Assembly (NCBI RefSeq): GCF_029910235.1
Contig: NZ_CP112874.1
Location: 868,001 to 932,000 of the forward strand
DNA from: Pseudanabaena galeata CCNP1313
Lineage (GTDB): Bacteria > Cyanobacteriota > Cyanobacteriia > Pseudanabaenales > Pseudanabaenaceae
Length of the DNA stretch: 64,000 nt
Reading direction: 5' to 3'
The first letter of the stretch is position 1. Each line of letters starts with the position of its first letter. This document shows, piece by piece, positions 33,504-41,681 of the stretch. A program made the translations under genes and the position numbers. The notes below the pieces were generated by a model that searched no databases, was not told the origin of the DNA, and was given only the letters and a program-made list of their open reading frames with translations.

Positions 33504-34762
33504 ACTATACGAATCTTGCCGTTGATTGGAGTAGGCGATCGCCATTCTAAAATTAGCTTTTCCAACTCAGCGATCGCCTTAGCATCCTTTAAGAGCGAAC
33601 CTTGATGATCGGTCGCTATGTTGCTGATGCGATCGCCTGAGATCTCAAGATTGAAAGTGATCGTTCCCGTTGCCGATACAGTAATTTGCTGAGACTGGAT
33701 ATAACTTACCAAGGAGGCGGTTATATCACTGGGTAATTCCGACTGAATCTGCAAAACCTTGATATTAGTTACGGCTACCTTATTCTCATAATCCGCAGGG
33801 GCAGTCGTCGCAGGGCTGGTCAACTTTGCGGGTGGTGCAGAAGGCGCTTGCTTAGCAGCCTCAGCTGTAATTGGTGCAGTTTGAGACAAAGTATCTATAT
33901 TAGGAGGTTCTAAACGCCTTGCTGGTTCCGATGGACTTGCTTCTGTTTTACCTACAATAGAACCAAGATTATCTTCCATGCGCTGACGGTTACTAGACTT
34001 GGAAATATTAGATGAAACACTAGGTTCAGGGGCGATCGCCACTTTTTCGGATCGCTCCAGATTATTGCGATCGCGGTTGATTGCTTGAGGCGATTGAGGA
34101 CGGCTAGATGCGGCAGCATTAGGGCTTGCGGCAGAAGGAGAAGGATTGAGGTCTGGCTTGAGTGGACTTGCCGCTTGGTCTTGAGAAGTAGCGGCAGGAG
34201 GTGCAGATGGAATTATCGATACTTTCTCAGGATCGGCAGCAGCAGGGGTAGAAGCAATTTGATAGCTGGGTTGTTCGCCAAAGGGTGATGAAACGAGGCG
34301 AATTGTACCAATACTGACACCAGCGATCGCGATCGCCCCTGCAACAATTTTGAGCCAGTTAGGATGGAGACGACGGACTTCTAGGACTAGGTTGGGCAAG
34401 ATCACAAACTCATTGCTACAGAGTTCTAGACTTTCGTATAGGTCAAATAGTTGTAAGGTCGATAATTGCAACTTTGGCAGTTTAGGAACAGCGATCGCAT
34501 GATCTAGAGTTTCAAAATCATCTTGAGCTAACCAGCGATCACAATAGGTGGTTACGCCTTCGATCAAATTGGTGATTTGCTGCTGGTTGCCTTTAATTAC
34601 TTTTTTGCTATGCGCTAATTGCAACCGAAACCGCAAATTTTGAGCAACGATTTGAGATTGCCAATCCGATAGAGGCGATCGCTCTGTCCACACCTCTAGT
34701 AAACAGGTCGGCAATTCATAGCGGCGGCTCAGAGTATTTGATTCCGAATGGGAGTAACGCAT
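33488..34762 (-). CDS. DUF4335 domain protein with one membrane helix
   Basis: A 424-aa protein. Residues about 10-130 match the cyanobacterial DUF4335 pattern (RRYELPTCLLEVWTERSPLS, then VAQNLRFRLQLAH). A membrane helix lies at about 138-160 (WLKIVAGAIAIAGVSIGTIR). Then comes a 170-residue Pro/Ser/Ala-rich linker, and a C-terminal domain (about 330-424) that resembles a TonB C-terminal fold: VSATGTITFNLEISGDRIS, then LEKLILEWRSPTPINGKIRI. The organisation, cytoplasmic domain - helix - long linker - periplasmic end, recalls energy-coupling proteins, but no partner is nearby. Confidence 0.75.
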   Translation of the reverse strand: MRYSHSESNTLSRRYELPTCLLEVWTERSPLSDWQSQIVAQNLRFRLQLAHSKKVIKGNQQQITNLIEGVTTYCDRWLAQDDFETLDHAIAVPKLPKLQLSTLQLFDLYESLELCSNEFVILPNLVLEVRRLHPNWLKIVAGAIAIAGVSIGTIRLVSSPFGEQPSYQIASTPAAADPEKVSIIPSAPPAATSQDQAASPLKPDLNPSPSAASPNAAASSRPQSPQAINRDRNNLERSEKVAIAPEPSVSSNISKSSNRQRMEDNLGSIVGKTEASPSEPARRLEPPNIDTLSQTAPITAEAAKQAPSAPPAKLTSPATTAPADYENKVAVTNIKVLQIQSELPSDITASLVSYIQSQQITVSATGTITFNLEISGDRISNIATDHQGSLLKDAKAIAELEKLILEWRSPTPINGKIRIVLQLL

Positions 34763-34897
34763 GAGGCTTATATTCGGTTAGTTTGGCTCTTGCCTTGACT
34801 TTTTAGAGAATGTTTTTTTGAGCGTATTCTCTAAAACCTGCTATTTCTACTTTGATTATATAGGCGATCGCATTTGCTTGACAGTACTTTGCTCTCA

Positions 34898-35003
34898 AAA
34901 GCATAATGGCGGCGCTTCGCGCCGCCATTATGCTTTCGTGAATTAAAAACCAAACCCAGTAAGGGTTTTAAAAACACAAAATGGCGTAGCCATTTTGTGT
35001 TTT
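34898..35003. repeat. Two palindromes before the DedA gene end
   Basis: AAAGCATAATGGCGGCGC-ttc-GCGCCGCCATTATGCTTT (34898-34936) and AAAACACAAAATGGC-gta-GCCATTTTGTGTTTT (34971-35003), separated by AATTAAAAACCAAACCCAGT. The second ends four bases from the DedA stop codon and should terminate that operon. The arrangement is shared with 1365-1440. Confidence 0.8.
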
Positions 35004-35007
35004 GGTA

Positions 35008-35634
35008 TTATTTGCGCGATCGCTTCCAGAGTCGATAACCAATAAATGCGGCGATCGCCAACAAAACACCGAAAACTATAACTTTGGTAATGACATCAAT
35101 ATAATCTTCGACTAACTTGTAATTTTTACCTAAAAAATAACCTGCATAGGTTAAAAAAGTGACCCAGACAATTGTGCCAATCGTGGAATAGAGAAAGAAC
35201 GGAACCACAGACATTTTGCTAATACCTGCGGGGATGGAAATCAAAGTACGAATACCAGGAACGAGACGACCGAATAAAACCGCCTTTGTCCCATGCTTTT
35301 GAAACCAATTCACTGATTTCTCAATATCTTCCCCAGAAATACCAATCCATTTACCATAGCGACCTGCCAACAATTGCAAACGCTGCTGCCCTAATATAAG
35401 CCCCGCATAGTACCAAGGGATCGCTCCCAAAATCGTACCAATTACCCCTGCGGCGATCGCAGGAATGACCTGAATTTGCGTATTCGGGAAAGTTGCGGTA
35501 TAGCCAGCTAAGGGCATAATCAACTCTGAAGGAATCGGGGGAAACAGATTTTCTAAAAACATGAGTAAGCCAATTCCCAGATAGCCTAGGGAATTCATCG
35601 TATTCGTAATCCATTCCTGCATTTTATTCGCCAA
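35008..35634 (-). CDS. DedA family membrane protein
   Basis: A 208-aa polytopic protein of the DedA/SNARE-associated (PF09335) family, envelope proteins now linked to lipid-carrier scrambling and membrane homeostasis. Signatures: ENLFPPIPSELIMPLAGYTA near the N-terminus, a re-entrant G(x)IPWYYAG segment, and FGRLVPGIRTLISIPAGISK (the conserved F-GR-xP-xxR). Four to five helices. It lies 56 bases downstream of the ExoD-like gene in the same direction, with a hairpin (35648-35684) between. Confidence 0.92.
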   Translation of the reverse strand: MANKMQEWITNTMNSLGYLGIGLLMFLENLFPPIPSELIMPLAGYTATFPNTQIQVIPAIAAGVIGTILGAIPWYYAGLILGQQRLQLLAGRYGKWIGISGEDIEKSVNWFQKHGTKAVLFGRLVPGIRTLISIPAGISKMSVVPFFLYSTIGTIVWVTFLTYAGYFLGKNYKLVEDYIDVITKVIVFGVLLAIAAFIGYRLWKRSRK

Positions 35635-35690
35635 ATTAAAGGTTTTATTTTTTGGTGGTGAGGCTTCGCTGCACCACCAAAAAATTTTGT

Positions 35691-36326
35691 TTATTTGCCC
35701 ATCAGGTTTTTAAATCCGACTCTTAGCCAATCATAAAGACTGCTTCCTCCCACCGAGAGGGCATAGAGGATCGAAAGAGTGAGAGTTGCACCAAAAAGAC
35801 ATAGCAACATGCCCGCTAAACTAATTGCCCCATCATCATCTAATAACCCAAACCCTGTCACAAAAATCCCGATCGCAGGTAAAGTATTTGTGCCAGGTAT
35901 GGGGATCATCATCGATATTGACATTAACGCGATCGCTAATCCAATAAACACTCGTCCCACACGAGTTGTACAAACTAGAGTCAGACGTGGCTTTGATACC
36001 CGCTCAATCTTTTGCATCCAAGGAATCCCAGATTTTACAAAACCCTGCACTCGTTTGATAGCGATCGGGCGATGCATAATTCGTGACGGCAACCATGGGG
36101 TCTTGGCTCCAACTATCAACTGCACCGCTAGCAATAGCATGACGATCCCAAATGGCACAGAATAGCCTGCCGCAGGAATCGGTAGCGCTGAAGGTAATGC
36201 TAACAAGACAAACAAAAAGCCAAAGGTGCGTTCACCAGCTAACTCCAGCACAGATGCTAGGGTTACCTGCTCAGCAGGTGGTTCTTCGATAAAAAATTGG
36301 TGCAAGTCCTGAGAAAGTTGAGCCAT
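35691..36326 (-). CDS. ExoD-like exopolysaccharide synthesis protein
   Basis: A 211-aa membrane protein of the ExoD family. The hallmark LASVLELAGERTFGFLFVLL followed by ALPSALPIPAAGYSVPFGIV is intact, and several helices follow (IGLALMSISMMIPIPGTNTL, PAIGIFVTGFGLLDDDG). ExoD is tied to exopolysaccharide production and alkali tolerance in rhizobia; its biochemical role is unknown. Probably the first gene of a two-gene unit with DedA. Confidence 0.9.
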   Translation of the reverse strand: MAQLSQDLHQFFIEEPPAEQVTLASVLELAGERTFGFLFVLLALPSALPIPAAGYSVPFGIVMLLLAVQLIVGAKTPWLPSRIMHRPIAIKRVQGFVKSGIPWMQKIERVSKPRLTLVCTTRVGRVFIGLAIALMSISMMIPIPGTNTLPAIGIFVTGFGLLDDDGAISLAGMLLCLFGATLTLSILYALSVGGSSLYDWLRVGFKNLMGK

Positions 36327-36527
36327 AATTTAGTAAATGTCATCTGTGATTGAACCGTATCCAAAATCGTAGCGAAAATAGCGATCGAGTTCATCAATAA
36401 ACGTTATGTTAATAGAGTATGTCGCTAATTGTATTTGTAAGCGTATCTGTGTAAGCGCAGATACGAGAGCACATGGTTACGATGCAATTGCGTAAAGTTT
36501 ATTCAAGGTAATTGTGGCTAGTTGTCC

Positions 36528-37055
36528 ATGAAAAAGTCTGTTGTTTATCGCACTTTACAAGTTGCTCTGGCAGTTGCTGTCCTATCGATGATCTCCATAT
36601 GGTCATTTACCAAGCATGTAGATATTGTTTCTAATATTCTGACGGAGATAGATTCTTTACTGGTAATTCTGGCGATCGCTGTAGTTTTTCCATACTTTTG
36701 TTTCAAAGTTTTGGGGAAGCTATACACACCACCTAAATTCCGAAATGCCGATCAATCATCATCTTTTAGCACTTCGGAATCTAATCAAGATGAATTTGAA
36801 GCGATGCTTAGGCAAGATGCTGAAGTCATGCAGTATCGAGGACATCGATATAAACCAGAAGAATTACATATCAGTAATGACAAAAAAAATGTTAGTAATT
36901 TTCAGCCTGTGATTAAATATCGCGGCGTAAGTATGGCAAATAGTTCTGAAGAATCTTCCCAAGATTTACCAGATTCTTTCGCAGCTTTAAGGGACTCCCA
37001 AAAGTCAGCCAAGCCCAAAGAACGCATCAAATACCGTGGAGCTTATGTGGATTAA
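36528..37055 (+). CDS. DUF4278 domain protein with two N-terminal membrane helices
   Basis: The frame opens at a TTG (36522), but ATG 36528 two codons on is the natural start (175 aa). Two hydrophobic segments (about 8-26, about 38-60) are followed by a hydrophilic part with three copies of a short motif Y-R-G: MQYRGHRYKPEE, IKYRGVSMANS and IKYRGAYVD. The YRG motif is that of DUF4278, a cyanobacterial short repeat of unknown function. Three well-spaced copies on one membrane anchor are notable. Confidence 0.75.
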   Translation: MKKSVVYRTLQVALAVAVLSMISIWSFTKHVDIVSNILTEIDSLLVILAIAVVFPYFCFKVLGKLYTPPKFRNADQSSSFSTSESNQDEFEAMLRQDAEVMQYRGHRYKPEELHISNDKKNVSNFQPVIKYRGVSMANSSEESSQDLPDSFAALRDSQKSAKPKERIKYRGAYVD

Positions 37056-37090
37056 AAGTAAAGGCGGCGCTAAGCGCCGCCTTTACTTTT
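37054..37090. terminator. Terminator palindrome
   Basis: AAAAGTAAAGGCGGCGC-taa-GCGCCGCCTTTACTTTT, perfect, beginning inside the stop codon of the DUF4278 gene. Confidence 0.8.
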
Positions 37091-37158
37091 TGGCTATGGG
37101 TTAAAATTTTTACAGATCAAATTTTTCTCTATATTTTCTCCATAACAGACATAATTTC

Positions 37159-39075
37159 ATGGTTTTATTGCCGACTTTGCCCGCAGAATCATCCAGCCCA
37201 TCTCTTGACTTGCCAAGCGAATCTAAAGGAACTGCACAAAAATTTGCAGCGCTGCGATCGCAACTTGCCAAACATAAATTAGATGCCTATTTTGTCCCTT
37301 CCGCCGATGAGCATCTTAATGAGTACTTGCCTGAAGCCAAGCAACGCCGTCAATGGATTAGTGGATTTACTGGCTCCGCAGGTGATTTTTTAATTAGCAC
37401 TGACAAAGCATGGGTATTTGTAGATTCGCGCTATTATGAGCAAGCGGATATGCAAGTGGATGAGAACCTCCAAAAGGTCTGCAAAGTCGGATTAGAAGAT
37501 CATCAAACTGTGGAAGAAGTTCTCGAAGATCTTGGGCAAAAAGCCTCAGCGCAGTTGCAAACCTTGCGATTAGGTATCGATCCCTTCACGATAACCGTTG
37601 CTCAATATCGCCGCTTTTATGCCCAATTAAGCGCCAGTGGCGTAGAGATTGTGCCTGTCCTTGAGAATCTTGTGGATATTGTGCGATCGCAAAGTCCTTG
37701 GGCTGAAAGCGAACCTATACCAACCTTTGGAGATCAACCTGTAATTACGCTCCCTGATGCGATTACTGGCGAGAGTGTAGCGAAGAAATTGGAGCGTGTT
37801 CGTGAAGCGATGGGTAAAAAGAAAGCTGCGATTTTGCCTGTGACTAAGCTCGATCAGATTGCATGGCTCTATAACTTGCGCGGTCGAGATGTGGAGTGCA
37901 ATCCTGTCTTCATCAGCTATGCGATCGTCACGAAAACAGATGCATATCTCTTCACCAATACATCGCGCATTGATGAAACTGTGCGCCAAGCTCTGGCTGG
38001 ACAGGTGCAAATCCTTGAGTATGAGCAGTATATTCCCACCTTGCGATCGCTGGTGGTTGACCATAAAAATGTGCTAGTGGCGATCGCTCAAATCACCTAT
38101 GGAACTTATCTACAACTCAAGGAATCTAAAGCGAAAACCATTGATGCTGAGCATCCTGTCGAGACTTTCAAGGCGCACAAAAATGCTGTAGAGATCGCGC
38201 AAATGCAGCAAGCCAACCTCAAAGCTAGCCTCGCCAAGACTCTCACTCTCAAATGGATAGAAGAACAAATCGATGCTGGTAATAGCGTCAGCGAACGTGA
38301 TGTTGCTAATAAAATCGAAGGTTTATATAAGCAACAGGAAGGCTTCTACGATCTCAGTTTTCCGACGATCTCAGGTGCTGGTGCGAATGGCTCGATCGTT
38401 CATTACAGCAACCCTAATCCTGCTTGCAAGCTGCTTAATGGTGAATTACTACTGTTAGATTCTGGTTCGCAGTTTTATGGTGGTACTACCGATGACACGC
38501 GATCGATTAGCATTGGTACGCCGACAGATGAACAACGCGATCGCTATACCGAGGTTCTCAAATCCCATATCAATTGCGCGATGCAGAAATTCCCTAAAGG
38601 GACTACTGGCAGCCAAATTGATGGAATCGCTCGTTCTTCGATGTGGCAAAGTGGGCTAGATTTTGGACATGGCACTGGGCATGGTGTGGGTGTATTCCTG
38701 AATGTCCATGAGGGACCCAATGGCATCAGTAAACGTGTCAATCAATCTCTCGATCTTGGCACGATCAACAGCATCGAACCGGGGTATTACAAACCAAAAT
38801 GGGGTGGTATTCGCTTGGAGAATCTCTATTTTGTGAAAGAAGTTAAAAAACAGGAGTCAGAGAGTTCTCAAGAGGCAGATCCCAATGCGATACCTTGGTA
38901 CGAGTTTGAATCTTTGACCTATATTCCCTTTGATAAGAAGCTAATCGATCGCCAAAAGCTCAATCCTCAACAAGTCGCATGGCTAGAAAGTTACTATGCT
39001 GCTGTGGTGGAGAAGTTGTCACCGATGCTCTCTGAAGCAGAAACAGTATGGCTGAAGCAAGCTTGTAGTTTTTGA
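37159..39075 (+). CDS. Xaa-Pro aminopeptidase (M24B, aminopeptidase P)
   Basis: A 638-aa metallopeptidase that removes an N-terminal residue next to proline. It is the long form with two creatinase-like N domains (about 30-165 and 180-335) and a C-terminal pita-bread domain. Metal ligands are seen: LLLLDSGSQFYGGTTDDTRS (Asp, Asp), GTGHGVGVFLNVHEGP (His), INSIEPGYYK (Glu) and GGIRLENLYFV (Glu). It lacks a signal peptide, so it is cytoplasmic. A solitary gene with its own terminator at 39078-39114. Confidence 0.95.
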   Translation: MVLLPTLPAESSSPSLDLPSESKGTAQKFAALRSQLAKHKLDAYFVPSADEHLNEYLPEAKQRRQWISGFTGSAGDFLISTDKAWVFVDSRYYEQADMQVDENLQKVCKVGLEDHQTVEEVLEDLGQKASAQLQTLRLGIDPFTITVAQYRRFYAQLSASGVEIVPVLENLVDIVRSQSPWAESEPIPTFGDQPVITLPDAITGESVAKKLERVREAMGKKKAAILPVTKLDQIAWLYNLRGRDVECNPVFISYAIVTKTDAYLFTNTSRIDETVRQALAGQVQILEYEQYIPTLRSLVVDHKNVLVAIAQITYGTYLQLKESKAKTIDAEHPVETFKAHKNAVEIAQMQQANLKASLAKTLTLKWIEEQIDAGNSVSERDVANKIEGLYKQQEGFYDLSFPTISGAGANGSIVHYSNPNPACKLLNGELLLLDSGSQFYGGTTDDTRSISIGTPTDEQRDRYTEVLKSHINCAMQKFPKGTTGSQIDGIARSSMWQSGLDFGHGTGHGVGVFLNVHEGPNGISKRVNQSLDLGTINSIEPGYYKPKWGGIRLENLYFVKEVKKQESESSQEADPNAIPWYEFESLTYIPFDKKLIDRQKLNPQQVAWLESYYAAVVEKLSPMLSEAETVWLKQACSF

Positions 39076-39077
39076 TA

Positions 39078-39114
39078 AACAGTAAAAAGAGCGTAAAGCG
39101 CTCTTTTTACTGTT
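39078..39114. terminator. Terminator palindrome behind aminopeptidase P
   Basis: AACAGTAAAAAGAGCG-taaag-CGCTCTTTTTACTGTT, perfect arms, just after the stop codon. Confidence 0.8.
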
Positions 39115-39179
39115 ATGGATTGTGTTGGTGAGTCGTTTATAATGCGATCAATACCTAAATTTATCTAGCAATCTAACCT

Positions 39180-40328
39180 ATGTCTGAAGATCTGCTTACT
39201 GAAATTAGCAATGCTTTTGAACCGTTTGATCCACCGCCGCAGGGTGCTTATGTGGACTGTGGTTCTGTGCGTGGTGATTGGAGTATTTTGACGGAATTAG
39301 GTCGCAAGATTATTCGCAGTAAAACTACAACTTGTCAGCTTTACACAGGACATCGGGGTGCGGGTAAATCGACAGAGCTTTTGCGACTGGAGAAACATCT
39401 AACCGAGCAGAATTATTTTGTGGTTAATTTTGGGGCGGATGATGAGGACATTGATATTGCGGATACGGAATATGCAGATATTCTGATGGCTTGCACAAAG
39501 CATTTGATTAAGAAGGTCAAGTTTGAAGATCAGAATCCCTTAAAAGGTATCTCAAATTGGTTAAAGGACAGAGCAGAAAGTTTATCAGATCTGTTGTTAA
39601 CTGAATTGAGCTTCGAGGGATTGTCTCTAGAGCAACAGGTTTCGCAAATTACTAAAATCACAGCGACGATTAAGGCTCAACCTGATAACCGTAAAAAGAT
39701 TCGCGATCGCATTAATGCCAATGCACCATCGTTATTGCAAGTATTGAATGATTTTATTGATGCTGGCAAAAAATCCTTAATCAAACAGGGTTATAAAGAT
39801 TTGGTGTTGATCGTTGATAACCTCGATCGCATTATCGAAAGTCAAAAATCGGCAAATGAACTCAGCAACTACGATGAGATTTTTATCAAACGTCACGATC
39901 AGATGCGGGGTTTACATTGCCATGTGATTTACACTGTGCCAATCGCAATGGTTTATTCAGAACGCTGCACACAGTTACAAAACAATTTTAATGAAACTGA
40001 TGTGTTGCCGATGATCATGCTTCAGAATGAGAAGGGTGAGAAGAGTGAAGAAGGACTTTCCAAGTTTCGCGAAATCATTGCTAAACGGATTGCGCCGATT
40101 GCGATTAATGGTCAAGATATTGGCTTAAGCTTGTCAAAGGCAGTGGAAACACAAGTTTTTGAATCGAAGGAGGTGCTTGAGCGTTTGTGTTTGATGAGTG
40201 GTGGACATATTCGGCTGTTTATCAAGATGATTCAAAAGGCTTTGGATCATACCGATGATTTACCAATTTCTCTTAGTACAGGACAAAAAGTTGCAAAAGT
40301 AGACAGGAAGGGGTTTTATAAAAGATAA
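39180..40328 (+). pseudogene. STAND-like P-loop ATPase, 5' part, split by an IS4-family element
   Basis: The intact gene would be 448 aa (39180-40271 joined to 41422-41676). This part codes for residues 1-364 plus 18 residues read from the insertion sequence before a stop. Walker A is GHRGAGKST (57-65) and Walker B LVLIVDNLDR (208-217), with a long helical insert between; the layout fits ORC/Cdc6- or STAND-like AAA ATPases. The lost tail contains VLEYRYRDQDDKLKRWYAVHP, a winged-helix-like end similar to that of the ATPase at 50192-51427 (ILEYRHPRQRFVVHPI). The next gene (41682) encodes its likely partner. Without its tail the ATPase is probably inactive or unregulated. Confidence 0.85.
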
Positions 40329-41412
40329 CCACATCACAAATAAAACCCCTATGAAAGAGATTAGCGTATTTTGCGAAAAGTTACATGAACATCTGCAATG
40401 GAATGGAGCAAGACTCTTATTTGTGTCGATGTTCCTGATCGCACTAATGCGAGTAAAGACAGTAAACCTAGCGGAAATCGCGACAGGATTTAGTGGAGAA
40501 GCCAAAGTCGAATCACACTATAAGCGGTTACAGAGATTTTTTCGAGAGTTTGAAGTGGACTATGAAAGCATCGCTTTAATGGTCGTCAAAGTGATGAAAA
40601 TACCTGAACCATGGGTAATCAGTATCGACCGCACCGATTGGAGATTTGGTAAGACGGTATTTAATGTGCTGACATTGGGAGTAGTGCATCACGGTATCGC
40701 ATTCCCGTTGGTCTGGATGATGCTGGACAAAAAAGGTAACTCGAACACCCGTGAACGTTGTGAATTGTGTAATCGATTTCTGGAAATATTTGGAGATCGC
40801 AAAATCGACTTTTTGACCGCAGACCGAGAATTTGTGGGGGAAGAATGGTTTGATTACTTGCTGTGTGACCCATGTACCCACTTTCGTATCCGTATTCGCA
40901 AAAACACCTTGCTTGACGATGGGCAGAAGCAACTACGGGCTGACGTTTGTTTCCAAGATCTCCAAGTTGGTCAATCGAAAGTATTGTCTAAGCCGAGGCT
41001 TGTTTGGCAACATTGGCTCTATATTGCGGCAATGCGTCTGGAGGATGGCGATTTGTTAATTGTAGCAACCGCTCATGACCCTAATACCGCTATTGCTGAC
41101 TATGCCAAACGTTGGGCGATTGAGACTTTGTTTGGCTGTTTTAAATCCCGTGGCTTTTGTTTGGAGGCTACTCACCTTCAAGCCCCTGAACGCCTTTCTA
41201 AACTTATTGCTTTACTCACCCTCGCTTTATGTTGGGCTTTTTCTTCGGGGCTTTGGCTTGCTCAGCTCAATCCCCTCAAACCTAAAAAGCACGGTCGCTT
41301 ACCTAAAAGCATTTTTCGTCTTGGTTTTGATTTTCTGCGTCATATCATCTTTGACATCCATCTCAATTCCGAGGCTTTCTTCAACTCCATTAAATTTTTG
41401 TCCTGTACTTAG
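40272..41412 (+). mobile_element. IS4-family insertion sequence, complete
   Basis: A 1141-base element. Its left end CTTAGTACAGGACAAAAA and the reverse complement of its right end CTAAGTACAGGACAAAAA differ at one base. It is flanked by the direct repeat CCAATTTCT at 40263-40271 and 41413-41421, a 9-base target duplication. One transposase gene fills it, and its stop codon TAG is the last three bases of the element. Perfect duplication and an intact transposase point to a recent insertion. Confidence 0.95.
40351..41412 (+). CDS. IS4 family transposase
   Basis: A 353-aa DDE transposase. First Asp in SIDRTDWRFG, second Asp in DFLTADREFVG, and the third acid in the IS4 hallmark YAKRWAIETLFGCFK, which fits the Y-(2)-R-(3)-E-(6)-K spacing exactly. 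The reading frame is complete with no frameshift, so the element is presumably active. It runs in the same direction as the gene it interrupts. A fragment of a related transposase lies at about 48300-48400. Confidence 0.95.
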   Translation: MKEISVFCEKLHEHLQWNGARLLFVSMFLIALMRVKTVNLAEIATGFSGEAKVESHYKRLQRFFREFEVDYESIALMVVKVMKIPEPWVISIDRTDWRFGKTVFNVLTLGVVHHGIAFPLVWMMLDKKGNSNTRERCELCNRFLEIFGDRKIDFLTADREFVGEEWFDYLLCDPCTHFRIRIRKNTLLDDGQKQLRADVCFQDLQVGQSKVLSKPRLVWQHWLYIAAMRLEDGDLLIVATAHDPNTAIADYAKRWAIETLFGCFKSRGFCLEATHLQAPERLSKLIALLTLALCWAFSSGLWLAQLNPLKPKKHGRLPKSIFRLGFDFLRHIIFDIHLNSEAFFNSIKFLSCT

Positions 41413-41676
41413 CCAATTTCTAGAAAAGCAGTAAATCGAGCGATTGAGGATGCAAAGGAAGATTATCTCAATGCAATTTTCGATCATCAATGGAAGCTTT
41501 TAAGTGAGGTTAATGCAACTAATCAGATTCCTAATGCTGAGAATGACAAGGAATATCCTCGTTTGTTGGCAAATCGTTGCGTGTTGGAATATCGATATCG
41601 CGATCAGGATGACAAGCTAAAGCGTTGGTATGCTGTGCATCCATTGGTTAAAGAACTTGATAAATTTAGGATCTAA
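41413..41676 (+). pseudogene. ATPase 3' part displaced by the insertion sequence
   Basis: After the second CCAATTTCT copy the reading frame continues as RKAVNRAIEDAKEDYLNAIF and further to WYAVHPLVKELDKFRI and TAA at 41674-41676, 5 bases before the ATG of the TPR partner. In frame with 39180-40271 once the element and one target copy are removed (1347 bases in total). It has no obvious start codon of its own. Confidence 0.9.
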
Positions 41677-41681
41677 AGTTT

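Noticed and set aside
40576-40932. 118-codon minus-strand frame within the IS4 element
   Set aside because: An antisense shadow of the transposase, whose own frame has the full DDE and Y-R-E-K pattern.
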